Assembly (NCBI GenBank): GCA_964019055.1
Contig: OZ025207.1
Span: 20,429,617-20,493,616 of the forward strand
Reading direction: 5' to 3'
Source: Anthopleura xanthogrammica
Lineage: Eukaryota; Cnidaria; Anthozoa; Actiniaria; Actiniidae
Length of the DNA: 64,000 nt
The translations under genes were made by a program, and so were the position numbers. Positions 10,605-22,508 of this stretch are shown one piece after another (position 1 is the stretch's first letter; every line of letters begins with the position of its first letter). The notes beneath the pieces are model-generated. The model saw only the letters and a list, made by a program, of their open reading frames with translations, was not told the origin of the DNA and searched no databases.

Positions 10605-12354
10605 AATTCAGTTGCTGACCAAGAAAACTTAGAAACTCTTTTGTTTCTTCTGGATAAACTTTGTGCCAGCGATGAATTTTATCATGAACTTTCTGTTTTT
10701 TCAAAAGACTTACCAAGATCTTATTTGATAAAACAGAAATGCAATGATCTTAACAAACTTTGTCACATAGAAGCAACTCCTGGTCAATATCCTGGTGCTC
10801 AGCTCTCATTTTCCAATACTTTACAAGAGCACATTACTCAATTCCTGGAGATAAACCAAAACCATCCAGTGGATGAGCCAATAAAAGTGAAGATCAGTTG
10901 TGATGGTGCAAAAATGTCAAGATCAGCAATTTTATGATCTTGTCATTCTCACTACTGCAAACAGGGGATCTGGTGATGTCATCCAAGGGAAACAGAACTA
11001 TTGGAATAGTGAATGGCCCAGAAGAATATCAAACAATAGAAAAGTCATTTTCAGAAATCATAGAAGAAATAAATAATTTAAATAAAATAGGAAAAGTCCA
11101 AATCAATGACAAAGAAATACCTATAGAACTATTTCTTGGTGGAGACTACAAGTTTCTACTAATGACTATGGGGCTCAGTGGTGCTACTTCAGACTATGCA
11201 TGTCTTTGGTGTAAAGTGTACAAGCTTTTTCGGTGGGATATGTCCAAAGACCTGGATTATTATAACACAGAAATGAAGAGAACCCTTCAGGAATTAAAAG
11301 ATCTCAGTAGTTCGACCAAAAAATTTTCATGTGTACACAGACCACTAATTGACATAGAGCTGGACTATGTCATTCTAGATGAATTGCATTTAATGTTGAG
11401 GATTACTGACCGACTTACTGAAAATCTGATTATAGAAATAATGGAGAAAGATGGCAAACAAGACCAAAATCAGATTCGGAATGAAGAAAATGGTGCTAGT
11501 CTAAAGCAGTTTATTAAAACTGTTAATGAATTAGGCATCACTTTTTCAATATGGGAGAAAAAGAATGCCGACAGAAAAGGAAGTGGTTCTTATGACTGGA
11601 CTAGCCTTGTTGGCTCAGACAAGAAGAAATTGATGAAACTTCTCCCAGCAAGGCTACAAGACCTAGACATGTTATTCCCAGCTGAGACAAAACAAACAAT
11701 TATCAAACTTTGGGAAGATTTTTATTCACTGTACAACCTAATTAACTCTGATTCAAATTCTGATGGCTTTTACCTTGAAATTTTTCAGAAAGCCAAAGAC
11801 TTCATCAATTTGTTTTGTTCACTTGGTAATGTAAGAGTAGGTTATTCTAGGAAGAGAGTTACTCCATACATGCATTCATTAGCCTATCATGTACCCATCT
11901 TCCTTAAAAACTACAAGAACTTCAAACAGTTTACTGGTCAAGGCATTGAAAAAAACAATAATGATGCAAAGAAAATATATTTTCAAAAATCAAACAAATG
12001 GGATGCTGCTCGAGATGTACTGCTTCTGGAACACAGGCAAAAAGCACTCAAACATTGTGAAAGGGGAAAAAGAAAGTATGACAAAAAGGATGCAGCTTAG
12101 GGGGAGGATGGCATCATTGACACGAGGAAAAAAAGAATGAAGGCCAGTTTAAGAGAACCAGGAAATAATGGTGAACCATCATCTAATTTTGAGGAATCCC
12201 AAAACATTGAAGAAGCTTATTACAAGGACATGACTGTTAAGACATTAAGAGAAGCAGTCAAATCAAGAAATATAAAAGCCAAAGGAATTGCAAGAATGAA
12301 AAAATCAGAATTGAACTTTTAAAAGAGCATGATCTTACTTCACATGCCTTATAA
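10605..12354 (+). pseudogene. RAG1-like / Transib-related DDE transposase gene with SAP-like tail, degenerate
   Basis: The core residues of RAG1/Transib transposases are in order: KISCDGAKM (first Asp, GAT at 10902), LGGDYKFLL (second Asp, 11144), YACLWCKVY (Cys at 11201 and 11210), YMHSLAYHV (His at 11873 and 11888) and GQGIEKNNND (Glu, 11948). The spacings match RAG1 as I know it: Asp to C-x2-C at +19/+22, H-x4-H, and Glu 20 residues after the second His. The C-terminal part (about 12137-12320) reads a SAP-like helix pair, MTVKTLREAVKSRNIKAK. Three lesions are visible: a frameshift near 10934, an in-frame TAG at 12098-12100, and a frameshift near 12312. No RAG2-like gene and no clear terminal repeats are adjacent. 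Confidence 0.82.
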
Positions 12355-12735
12355 TCTGACTGTTAATTCTATTTATTATATGATTGACTAGTTTTTCTTT
12401 GTAATTCATAGTGTTTCATATCCCTTATTCCCTGCTCCCTAGGTATATTCTATATATTTATACACTTATTTAAGTACATTGTATAAAATATTTATACTTT
12501 TATTTATAAATATATATTTTTATTAACACTAGATTGTACATATAATCAAACTTATGAAACAATAGCTATGAAAACAATTTGTATAAGTGTATAAATTTAT
12601 AAAAGCTTTTCATTGTACATGTCTCCAGTAGTAAACCTTAAATATTATCACAACCACATGCTCTTCTATTGGCAAAAATTATCACTTTTTCTACTGGAGA
12701 ATTTATAGGAGCAAGCTTGAGTTGTCCATTGGAAA
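12355..12735. other. non-coding spacer
   Basis: Very AT-rich. The only structure seen is a weak inverted pair, TCTCCAGTAG near 12621 and CTACTGGAGA near 12698. Confidence 0.5.
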
Positions 12736-13294
12736 CTATGTATCTTTTTTTCCAAAACTAAGAACAGTTTTCAACTTAACCGGGAAATCAATTGCTATTC
12801 CTTGTCCCAGTTCGTGTAAATAATAATACCAATATTCTGGAAGATCGAATCGAGTAAAATCGTCTTTATCGTAAAGCATGCAGACTTTATTGGCGGCCTT
12901 TACCTCTAAATATATATCTCAAAATATCATGGTCTATTCTGATTTCTGCTGAATAAATAACTTTAACAGCATTTGATTTTAGAATTGTTAAAACGGCCTC
13001 CATAAATGTAGCAGCCCCATGCTGAATCCTTTCCTTTGTAATAACAGGATTATCGTATATCCTACAAGTATAGTAATAAAAATTTCATGACAATTTGATC
13101 TTATTATATGTTATTTTCATGCACAGGAAAGTAAACTTCTTATTATATTATTTTATCAAAACATTAGCTAAAAAATTTCTTTACCTGAGAAGGTTGTCAT
13201 TTAAATGTGAAGAAGGTTCCCAGGTACACGTCCATAGAGGCCAATCCTTCCATTTCACGAGATATTCAAATTCCTTCAAGGTTTCGCTGATGTA
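12736..13294 (-). pseudogene. chromodomain protein gene fragment, two exons
   Basis: Reading the minus strand, exon A (about 13294-13185) encodes FEYLVKWKDWPL followed by TCTWEPSSHL. This is the conserved core of a chromodomain, a module that usually binds methylated histone tails. It ends CAG|GTAAAG. An intron ending TTGTAG leads to exon B (13061-12736), which continues in phase as IYDNPVITKERIQH. Near 12912 a one-base shift moves to a frame reading DFTRFDLPEYWYYYLHELGQ, then AIDFPVKLKTVLSF to a stop. I do not recognise the part after the chromodomain. The frameshift and missing N-terminus indicate a relic, perhaps a transposon-associated chromodomain gene. Confidence 0.6.
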
Positions 13295-13560
13295 ATGTAC
13301 CATGCAAAATGCTTAGTTGGTCTGTACGATAGAGCAAGAAAGTTGAAACTGCCAGCTGCCAAACCTACCAACACCAAGGATAGCCAAGCATGTCTTACAG
13401 TCGCCCAACTAATTTTTTTCAATAATATCTCTCGAGCTGGTGATCCACCCCAGTCTACAAGTAGTACTCATCATATAAGATTTAGGGAGTGTCCTCTTCC
13501 TATTTATAGTGCACTAAAAATTCACGGATCCACCAGAGACAAGGGTCTCTGATAAATTTT
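13291..13560 (+). pseudogene. fragment of the same family as the 56.0-64.0 kb gene
   Basis: The plus strand reads YHAKCLVGLYDRARKL, then AQLIFFNN, then HHIRFRECPLPIYSALKIHG and LIDKFYKLG. These blocks line up with YHLNCLVALYNRRR near 56615 and with PIPIYVGLKIHG / LIDTLFNLG near 62900. Here they are joined without the intron that separates them in the larger copy, which suggests a processed or independently decayed copy. It abuts the chromodomain fragment on the opposite strand at about 13293. The family's function is unknown. Confidence 0.6.
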
Positions 13561-14773
13561 ACAAGCTGGGGATGTGCGGAAACCCAGCAGGAGGAGAGAT
13601 ACAGTAGTGGAAGTACCCTAGAAACTGAGCATACAGAGTAAGATTCACAAAGGAATAAATCCAAAAAATAGAGCTGGTCATCCGAACACATAGAAGAACT
13701 GCTCAAAACGATGAAAGTACAAAAGTCACTGCGAATTTCGAGGAATTGATTTTAATGCTGACAAAGTCGAATTTTTCAAGTATGTCCGAAAATCACTGGC
13801 TGACCAATGGCCGAATCATTTTAGTCTTGTAGAAGCACAACAATCAGATACATTTTTCCATTACCGTACTCTTCCCAGTCCTCTCTCTGACGACCAAATC
13901 GATTGACCCTGGTGATAGGGACCAGTTTTTTCCAATGTAAACGGCCCGTAAGAAGATTATACATACAAGTTAGACTTACATGTAAGCTTATAATTAATGA
14001 AGCATATTTATTTTTGTTAAATTTTCGAAATTTATGAAACTAAGAAAAAATGCAGTTGAAATAACAAACAGTATATATTTATGATTCATTTTATGTCTTA
14101 TCTGTTCCGCCTTATATCGTGTTTGTAATAGATACAATATGAGTGACTGAACTGTATGGTATTTACAATGGAATTTACATTGAAAGTTTTTTAAGACTGG
14201 GAAACAGCAAGGGCAGGCAAATATCCAAGTAATGAAGTTTGTGGATTCAGAGAAGTTGACTTCACTAAAATAGGACCATTATCCTGTCTAATTGAAGAAA
14301 TGTCATCAGATATGTTAAATATGCTATCCACCCAAAACCTTATATCTAGTTGATTGTGGGCTGAATTGTTAATTGGCAGAAACGGAGTATAATATCCTTG
14401 ATAAAAAAGATCGAAGGTGAGTTATTTCTTCGTTTTGTCATGCTGTGACAAGCCGTACACTGTTGCCAACTTATTCATAATGCATATATTCCAGGAGATC
14501 TGAGGAAAAGCGATTAGCCAATCAGATTGCGATTTGTGATATCCAAAAAAGAATCAATCCTATGCATCTTTTTGAGCTCAATCATAAATAAACAGAGGAA
14601 ATCAAAACAAAACCAAATCGCATACAAGGACAATAATGCTAGGAAAAGTGTCATTTAGCCGATTGTTTAAGGCTAAAAATGTTTCTACTTCGAAGAATGT
14701 GTTGTCTAGATGAGATTAAGAATATGTTTTCATCGGTTAGGTTAACATTCATCACTTTTTATTAAAGAATTAT
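13561..14773. other. no clear gene
   Basis: Around 13735-13910 a plus-strand frame reads FNADKVEFFKYVRKSLADQW and so on to LPSPLSDDQI. It looks like a decayed coding fragment, which I do not recognise. The rest is AT-rich non-coding sequence. Confidence 0.4.
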
Positions 14774-15427
14774 TGTAAAGGACGCTTCTTAATAGTTTGA
14801 TTGATTTAATTAGTTAGTTTGTCTTAGTTTAACCCTAGTTACAATATGTTTGTTCCTGTTTTGTTAACCGCGTAATCGGACCCTTCAGCGTCACCACGCG
14901 CATATAAAAGGCTAGTTTTAGCGTTCCTTTTGAGGAATCTGTAGTTGTTCTTTTTGGGTGTAACATTGAAACTTCGCTTCGGAAAACTTCGTCGTAAATC
15001 TTTGGCTTTTAGAGGCAAGCGGGACCGATATGTAAGTACATCTTTGTTGTTTTAATAAGTTTAGTTCTTATTAATAGTACATGTTTGTTACCGATTTCTA
15101 TACAACTCATTCTACTAGTTTAAATTCAGTAAAATTACTTAGCTTTTATAGAGTGCTATATATCGCTTAAAACATAATTATGTATCGCTGTTATTTCAAT
15201 CATTTATATATTTCAATTATGTATTCATGAAGTTTGATTGTTGTATTTTAAATCATTTTTATTGTAAATCGGTCCATTAAGAATCGTAAACGTTATATTT
15301 CAGTTTACGTGTTGGTCGGTACGAATTAATCTTCAATAAACCTACGTTAACCGTCGTTTTTGGTTTCGTTGATCTCGTGGAGAGCTAATTCACCGCCGTT
15401 CCGATCCAGTAAAATACAGTCTTTACA
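14774..15427 (+). mobile_element. possible solo LTR
   Basis: The segment runs from TGTAAAG to CTTTACA, a 7-bp inverted end pair with TG...CA. It contains a TATA box (tataaaag, 14903-14910), a downstream start-like GC-richer region and a polyadenylation signal (aataaa, 15335-15340). A PBS-like TGGTCGCGACACG follows at 15450, 22 bp beyond the proposed end, a little far. No gag-pol follows and no 5-bp target duplication is evident, so this is either a solo LTR or an LTR-like promoter. Confidence 0.35.
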
Positions 15428-16088
15428 TTTAACCTAAGCACTTAGTCAGTGGTCGCGACACGCCCAGTGAATCGTTTATCGCCCGCTAATCACGCCCGTT
15501 GGTCCTTAGGCTAAGCGCCTACAATTATCGTTGAAACAATTTCGAAGAAGCTGCCGAAAAGCTTTCTCGATTCCTTGGCAGGATTTAAATTAAAATTTCC
15601 ACATCTTGCGCTGCTCTTTTGTCCTTGGCAATCTACAGGATGCTTTGACCCTTAATAAAATCCTTTTATCTGTCATTTATAGTGTCTCGTTTTCAATAAG
15701 AAAATACTTATTGGCGAGAAAGTCGCTGATAAATAGCCTATATTCAAGATGGCTGTCATGAAACTCAAGTGAATTGAGCGTACGGTGGATGTTTGGATTG
15801 ATTCTTTTTCAGATCAGGAAATCATGCTTTGCGCGCCTAGTCAGATCACCTGGTTAAGGCATCATTTTCGGAAAAATAAGAAGTTAATGTAAAATTTTCA
15901 AAAAAGTCAAAAAATTAAAGGTAAATATTTAAATATACATAAAATATTATGAATCACGGATAAGGGATCCTACCCAAATGCAATTTGCAAAATGCTTAAA
16001 ATTACTCATTTTAGTTACCCTATATATAGAGTTAAAACAAACGAAAATTTACTAGTGCAACCTACTGAATGATATTGTAACATTCGTT
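15428..16088. other. no recognisable gene
   Basis: Mixed sequence without a convincing frame. The first ~130 bp is GC-richer than its surroundings and may be the leader of the LTR-like unit. Confidence 0.4.
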
Positions 16089-16553
16089 ATGGATGAAATA
16101 GGGTATATTCACAACATATCGGATCTCAGAACCAGTAATTTCCAATTTCAATATACAAATAGCAGAATCTACGTATACAAAAGCAGTGTGCTTTCACCTA
16201 CCCCACAGGACAACTTGCAAAAGTATTCGACATCAGGAAATCCTGTGAAGTTACGCAAAGTATTGCATTAACCCGAATTGGAAAGATGCATCCCAAACAG
16301 ATGTAATAATCAATAATAACCGATCCAAAATAAAAGAGGCAAACAACAAAGATGTGCAATTCGAAAATAATGCTCCACCCACAATTGAAACTCAGTTCCT
16401 TACTACAGAAGAAGAAAAATAAAAAAAAGAAGGTGAGGTGCTGTCTGTTCAAGGTAGTCTAGTAGTTGATACTACAAACATAGAGTATATCCAGTGACAA
16501 GGAGAACAACACAGACTGAATAATGCTGCAGCGATAATTCATACTTTTGGTAA
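16089..16553 (+). pseudogene. unidentified coding fragment (OB-fold-like accessory?)
   Basis: From ATG 16089 the frame reads MDEIGYIHNISDLRTSNFQF, then NPVKLRKV, to a stop at 16269-16271. The sequence downstream in shifted frames still looks coding (DVIINNNRS, then TIETQFLTTEEE) and ends at a splice-donor-like GGTAAGTAA near 16551. The pattern GY-hN-S-L-xxS-FxF then PVKL resembles OB-fold-like accessory proteins I have met in invertebrate repeats, but I cannot name the family. Confidence 0.25.
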
Positions 16554-16850
16554 GTAACTTACAATTTACAGTAAGTAAATACATATTCACATTCATATCA
16601 ATGCATTATTGGAGAAAAACAAAATTAGTTCATTTATATGAAGGCCCATACTGGTCAAAATTACGTCAAAAAATGATAGCATTCTCTTTCATATTGTCAC
16701 ATTATTTTGTTCAGTACCGTAATATAATTTTAACATGTGCCGGTTTTTTTATCACATTCTACTTTTTTTTAATCATACCTATTATTTTTTTTATAAAAAA
16801 TAGGAGTACAAGACATACTCTAATGAAGATAAAATGATTTGGCTGACAGT

Positions 16851-17414
16851 CTTCACAGAAGAACACTCTTTGCTGATGACACCACTCTTTTTCTTAAAGA
16901 TTTAAATTCCTTGGATATGGCTCTCGGGGCATTAAACACCTTTTACCAGCACTCATCACTTAAAGTGAATAATTCGAAATCAGAAGCCGCATGGCTAGGC
17001 AAAGATAATCCAGAGAACCCGAGGACTGATTCGATTAAATGGGTTGACCTTTATCAGCAGAGTGTTAAAATTTTAGGGATTCACTTTTCTTATAATAGAA
17101 ATATTAGGGATGCAAATAACTTTGATAAGGTTTTTGAAAATTTTAAAACAGTGTTATCTATATGGAGAATGCGTAGTTTAACACTTTATGGCAGAATATT
17201 GGTGGTAAAGTCTTTGGCACTATCAAAACTCTATTATATATGCTCAAAAATTGATGTCTCTGATAAATTTATAGCAAGGGTAAAAAAAGAAATAAGTGAT
17301 TTTATTTGGCATGGTAGGAAACCAAAAATCAAATACAATACTTTGATTGGTGACTACAAAGAAGGAGGACTAAGACTACCTGATTTCGAGTCTTACATTA
17401 AAACGAAGAACTAA
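16851..17414 (+). mobile_element. LINE reverse transcriptase fragment
   Basis: The frame opens at the RT catalytic box FADDTTLFL. It continues through the thumb/connection region with LKVNNSKSEAAWLG, VKILGIHFSYN and the block LYGRILVVKSLALSKLYYI, typical of L1/Tx1-like non-LTR elements, then WHGRKPKIKYNTL. It stops at 17412-17414. Everything 5' of the FADD box is gone, so it is 5'-truncated or internally broken. The 16554-16850 stretch before it is low-complexity and non-coding. Confidence 0.8.
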
Positions 17415-18150
17415 AACAACTCATACATCTTACAAATACGCAACCGAATCATGCTGACATTTTTTTGTTTACCAGTTCAGAGACAGAAATTACTGAAGCT
17501 ATTTTGGATTTGGAAGATTTGAATATTCTATATATAGCAAGAGAATTATGTAATTTAGTATTAGTAAGTATTGCGAGATATTGCATGGGAAAAAGAAATT
17601 TTCTATTGTATTTTTTAGTTATTATAAGTATTTTGTTCATTTATAGGTTTAATTTAAAATAATTTTTTTTGCATGTGCTTTTTGATGAAAATTTGAAAAA
17701 CGTATGCAACTTCTTTATCACTTCTGTATATGCGAAGCATAAAAACTAGTAACTTTTTTCATACGTTAATATTTATGTGTACCAAAAGCGAAAATTTGTC
17801 TTAGCTGAGTGTTTTGTTCCATATGTTTTTCTTCATCATCTATCGTCATCTTACAGCATTTTGCAATAATAAAGCATACATCATGGGGTTTCATTGTCAC
17901 AGAGGATATCCCTTAATCCACTTTTAATAACAGATCAATAAGAATGCTGATGATTAAGAAATAGTTTTCAAATGTTAATGTTTACTTATTGAATCAATAT
18001 AGGTGATTACAAACACTTTACAACTAGTTTGTTATCCATCTAGTTTACGAATTTTTATATTTGTTTTTTTCTTTCTCATTCAGTTGTTTTTATTCATAGT
18101 TATATAATAAACGTAAAAAAATAAAATAAAATAAAAGCCTTACGCGAAAG
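17415..18150. other. non-coding, with one short open frame
   Basis: A plus-strand frame at 17420-17570 reads LKQLIHLTNTQPNH, then ETEITEAILDLEDLNILY. It looks coding but is too short to identify. An A-rich run (aaaataaaataaaataaaa, about 18115-18136) may be the tail of another retroelement. Confidence 0.35.
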
Positions 18151-18330
18151 TTAGTGCTTACATGCCTCGAATATAATATCCTGTTCAGGGCAAAACACAT
18201 CAGCGGCAAAAAGAACGACTTCGCTCATAGTCTCTCTCGGTTCCAGGCTTAAACTTCTATAAACTACGATGAGCCTTGAATCAGGAGCTAACTGAGCGCA
18301 CAAAGCAGTCTGGAGGAATATTTGAACAAT
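18151..18330 (-). pseudogene. short unidentified coding fragment
   Basis: The minus strand reads IVQIFLQTALCAQLAPDSRL and then LEPRETMSEVVLFAADVFCP before a stop at 18151-18153. Composition and length suggest an exon remnant. No family recognised. Confidence 0.3.
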
Positions 18331-19654
18331 AGACCATTGTTACTCTGTTTTTTTTATGCAAATGCAAAAGTGATTTCATATATTCACAAATACTCCTACG
18401 AGTATCAGTGAGTCAAAAAATAAAACGGACACACCACACGAAATTATTTCTTCTTTCTCCTTTACTATGCTCAATATGTATTGTATTTTCTTTAACTTTC
18501 TCAGCTATTCCTACCTTTTCTCATTCGTATACACTATTTATTTATGGGTCGTTTCATTGATTTATACAATATGGTTTTTTTTATTTTTTAAATGAATTCA
18601 TTCTTTCTTTGAATTGATTTATAATCTCTCATTATTTCTTTGTTTATCAATTTCTTTATTTATTGATATATATTTTTTTCGTTTATTCTTTCAGTGACTT
18701 TTTTCTTCCCCTCCTTATTTAGCAAGTTCAACGTTCTTTTAAATTAATAAAAGTGTAAAAGATCTAAGTTATACATTTTTTTATATAATTAAGTATTTCT
18801 TTATCAAACTATGATCAGCTAATTGTATTGTGTATAGATTTCATTTTGAATATGAATGAACACGTTTTTAACATGGTTAAAACATTTCTTTCTGAACCCT
18901 AATTTCTGTTTTCAGATTAAAATGTAGTCATCTATAAAGGTATTATTTGATCTTTTTTATTATTTATCCATGTGTTGTACATGAGGTTTTACAATATGTA
19001 AAATACTCACGTAGCACTCATATTTTTAAAACTTATAAAATATCATTTATAATTTTTTTGTAATGAACAGCTTTGAAGCTTATTAATTATCATTGTTTTG
19101 AGTTACCTTTGAGTAATCATATTCTATTTTTTTTCACACTTACAGTTATTGTTAATGTTTGCTCTCATGAAGTCTGACAGCATTATTTAAATGCTACACA
19201 TATATTTTTATTGAATCGTGAGTATAATTACATACACATAATTATATATACATATTTGTATGTATGCATGTATTTATTTTTTAAGTCATGCATTTATCTA
19301 TCCATTTATTTATGGATGCATACAAACTGTTTTACCACATCTAAAAATGCTGAAGTATTGCTAACGTTTTTAAAACTTGTTTAAAAACCCTGCTGTTCGT
19401 GAAGCAACCTTTATAGTTACTGAACACTTATTCCCTGCATTGAGCCCATTGTAAGTTGTGGAAAATAGAACTGTTTTCCATGATGACTAATTGCGTCTAA
19501 GGTTTGTGAATTCCAGTACCTACTGGATTTGATAAATGAAAAACAAATGCTGTAGAAAGAAAGCACAGCAATATGTTATGTTATATTCATTGCTATTACT
19601 AGCTTTAGTTGATATGCCATTCTCATTATGCATTTGAGACATGCATGATTCACC
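18331..19654. other. AT-rich, no gene seen
   Basis: Long T/A-rich stretches with simple repeats (tatttatttat near 18530-18720, tgtatgcatgtattt near 19257). No domain or splice-bounded frame. Confidence 0.55.
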
Positions 19655-20188
19655 AGATGAAGTGCAAGTGGTTTCTAGGTCATTTTCCATCTTACCTAAG
19701 CGAGGACCTGGAACGTTTACAAAAACGCGCCCTATGAATCATTCACCCTTCATTGTCGTACGCTGAAGCACTCGCGAGTCAGGATTACATACACTGGTTG
19801 AAAGAAGAGAAGAAATATCATCAAACGTATTCAACGAGATTTGTAGCAATGAGGATCACAAACTGTACCATTTATTGCCTAAAAAGAACACGTCAATTTA
19901 TTCCTTGAGAAACAAAAGATCGTACAAATTACCAAAGTGCAAGACAGAGCGATGTAAAAACAGTTTTATCTTGAGTCAGTCACATTTATAGTAATTTGAT
20001 TTTTAAATATATATATATATATATATTCTTATTAAGTAGGTTTACTTATTCAACAAATAGATTTCTAAAGTCATTTATAGTTTTATATTGTATTTTTGCT
20101 TATCCATTTTATAAATTTCATGTAAATAGTACATAATTCAGCCTGTAGCTGCAAAGTCTTATTTAAATAAACTATCTATCTATCTAGT
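19655..20188 (+). mobile_element. decayed CR1/L2-like LINE, 3' end
   Basis: In shifting frames the plus strand reads LSEDLERLQKRAL, then SLSYAEALASQDYIHWL, then KLYHLLPKKNTS, YSLRNKRSYKLPKCKTE and KNSFILS. This is the order of the C-terminal region of CR1/L2-like LINE polymerases. An AT-rich 3' UTR follows, with an (AT)n run near 20010, and ends in a tetranucleotide tail (ctatctatctatcta, about 20173-20187). It is inserted into the C76-like gene that follows on the opposite strand. Confidence 0.75.
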
Positions 20189-20572
20189 TGTGTACAGATG
20201 CTGGAAATACTGTATTACGTTATTTAACGTTTGCGCTTCTACCAATACACAAGTACCATTAGAATGGGGCATACCACACGAGTTTCTGGCATGATAGTCA
20301 AATATTTTATATTTACCATCAGGGATACAGTATATGCTTACGGTACTGCATTCAATTGTTAAAAGAAATGACTGGTAATTCTCCCTTAATAATGATTGCA
20401 TAGCATTAGCCAATGGCATACAGTAATCAAAATCTGGTATAGAACAAGTATCACCCATAGTATCATTATAGCTTGGGCTGTATGCAAGCTGAAAGTTATT
20501 ATTAACACACGTTTTGCATGTTGTAGAAATGTATTTAAAATGCAAATGAGATGACGTCAACCCAGGATTCAT
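20189..20572 (-). pseudogene. fragment of a herpes-tegument-like (peptidase C76-like) cysteine protease domain
   Basis: The minus-strand frame (ATG 20572) reads SFLLTIECSTVSIYCI, then KIFDYHARNSCGMP and GTCVLVEAQTLNNVIQYF. The pattern hhTI..sthai, then FDxHxRN..G, then Gtcvl, is that of the C76-type ubiquitin-specific peptidase fold. This fold is found in herpesvirus tegument proteins and in transposon-borne proteins of fish and invertebrates (family knowledge). His in DYHAR would be the catalytic His; the catalytic Cys region is not clearly present. The reading frame runs into the LINE's tetranucleotide tail, which supplies the stop, so the gene is truncated by that insertion. Confidence 0.4.
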
Positions 20573-20739
20573 TCATTTAAAATACGAAATTACTATGGCC
20601 AATTACTACCCTGTAAGGTAATGCTAGTTTTCAATAAATGATTTTTATCACCAAAATATACCAATATCGTACATTAATTCTCAATACAACTGATTATTTG
20701 TTTTTACGCTAAGTTTAGATATATTTGGAGTGTAACAAG

Positions 20740-20835
20740 GACCGCAGAGCACCCTAAAAAGTGGGGGAGGGGGGGCTAAGACTTGAAAATATAGGAGACC
20801 AGTCAAAAAGTTGGGGGGGGGGGGGGGCTTAGCGG
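20740..20835. repeat. G-rich low-complexity tract
   Basis: Two G runs (ggggagggggggg near 20763 and at least 14 G near 20813), separated by about 40 bp. They could form G-quadruplexes or just be assembly-prone homopolymers. 20573-21006 holds nothing else recognisable. Confidence 0.6.
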
Positions 20836-21006
20836 TGCCTGTGTAATCGATTTGTACGATAGTGCATAAGATGCCAAAGAAACTTCTTTTACACAGCCTC
20901 CCGTTTTTTCTTCGAGTCCAATGAATTAAATCCCAGGTGCTGTATAATTATTATAATTGCTATTACAGTATTGACAGTAAGTTTATTATCCTTTCATTTT
21001 GCTTAG

Positions 21007-22508
21007 ACGTCAAAGACCCCGAATTCTGCAATGGTGCAAAAATATTCTTTGATAGTAAAAAGGACGCAAAAGGAGTTCAAATCAAGTATGATGGGGTTCC
21101 CTATATCCACATTGGGGTGAAGACGTTTCCTTGTCATCAGGGAAAGGATAAGCATATAAGGGAGAAGGCTAAATACAGGGAAGCAAAGGAGAAAGAACAG
21201 GTATATTGTATAAGTGCAGCAGTTCTTCTCTTTTTGTCTTTTAAATTATTAATCATTTATTCCTTAATTCAGATTTGTACTTCAAGGAAATATGTATGCC
21301 CTTTTCTATTCTATTTCCATAAATCTATCTTTCTCCACTCTATTCTTTCTTTCTTTCTTTCTTTTCTTCGTTCGTTCAATCTCATCTTCTTTCTTTCTTC
21401 CTTCACTATTTCTATTCAAGGCATTCCTTCAGTTTACTTTTATCATTTTAGTGCGGTCGTTCTTATAATGCAGTCTGTTTCCTATATAAAGACTGTAAAA
21501 ATAAATTTCATTTTCCATTTTATCAACCTGTACAGAGACAAGACCACAACTTCAAAAAAGGAAGATATCTCGCGCAAAACACTAAAAAGTGTGACTGTCC
21601 GGCGATGTTATATGTGCACCAAGTATTAAAGCTTACGAGTTTTAAGGTGAGATTTTGCTACGTCAATTATCATGTGTAGAGAGCAACAGGCATGCGCAGA
21701 ATACTGAAGATGCTTTCTTAAATCACAGATCAAAGAGAATACGGAATGGAAAAGAAAACAAACGTCAAAAGAAATCCTAGCTTATTTGGACACCAATAGG
21801 GAAATTCCTCAAATGGAGCTCCGTTTTTACATCAAACTTCCAGACCCACAAGAACATCAAAACCACATAACAGGAGAGGTATGTGTCACATTTTGTATGA
21901 AAGTCGTACGCCTTTGAAACGACAACACTCTTCAATGATTTTGTCGTCATCTGTCGGAATGCACACGCAATCGTCATACTCATACTTTGGACATCCAGAT
22001 TCGAACATGTATTTATGTAATTCAAACTCAACTTCTAGGCAGCTGGCATCAGGGAATCAGTTGATCCGAGAATTTCCGGGAAAATAGAGGAACTGACAAC
22101 ACAAGGAGTGAGAAAAGTAGTCGAAATGAAGTGCCACCTAGAAACTTTTGAGTTGTTTAACAAAAGAGTTGTTTTCTGGGCGTAGACCTCCCTCCAAGAC
22201 ATGGCGTCGGTTCTATCCTTCCAACAGGGATCTGGCTAACTACATGCAAAGATCAAAGCACCGTCAGCGTCATTCGAAGATAGACCAGGAAAACCTTGAA
22301 ATACTCCTTGAGAAGTGGAAGCAAGAGTGTGCAGAAGACTCTTTCTTCTTTCGACCATACGCCAATAGAGAAGGCGGTAGCAAAACGGAGGAGGAAACAA
22401 GTGATAATCTTCTGTTTTGCTACCAGAGTAAGTGCAGTATCTTCGGAAAAGATATGGCAATGAAATGTGCCTTTTAGACGCCACATATAGAACAACACGC
22501 TATGCTCT
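21007..22508 (+). pseudogene. MULE-like transposase gene, 5' exons with CARF-like N-terminus, truncated
   Basis: Four exons are visible: 21007-21200 (KDPEFCNGAKIFFDSKK), 21536-21646 (with TKKCDCPAMLYVHQVLKL), 21729-21878 (IKENTEWKRKQTSKEIL) and from 22039. Each has AG and GT borders. The CDCPA block resembles calcium-responsive-transcription-factor (CARF)-like proteins. The last part, in shifted frames near 22440-22508, reads RYGNEMCLLDATYRTTRYALP. This is the first catalytic Asp motif of a MULE-type DDE domain. The frame is lost near 22160 and 22430. The gene ends abruptly at 22508 where a minisatellite and then the ISL2EU-type element begin. The rest of the domain is not found after 34233. 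Confidence 0.6.

Noticed and set aside
10605..10716. N-terminal extension of the IS630-like fragment on the minus strand
   Set aside because: It is antisense to the well-conserved start of the RAG1-like gene; the real fragment ends near 10600.
20937..21629. 230-codon plus-strand frame taken as one protein
   Set aside because: Only 21007-21200 looks coding; the middle is a ttct-rich intron read through by chance.
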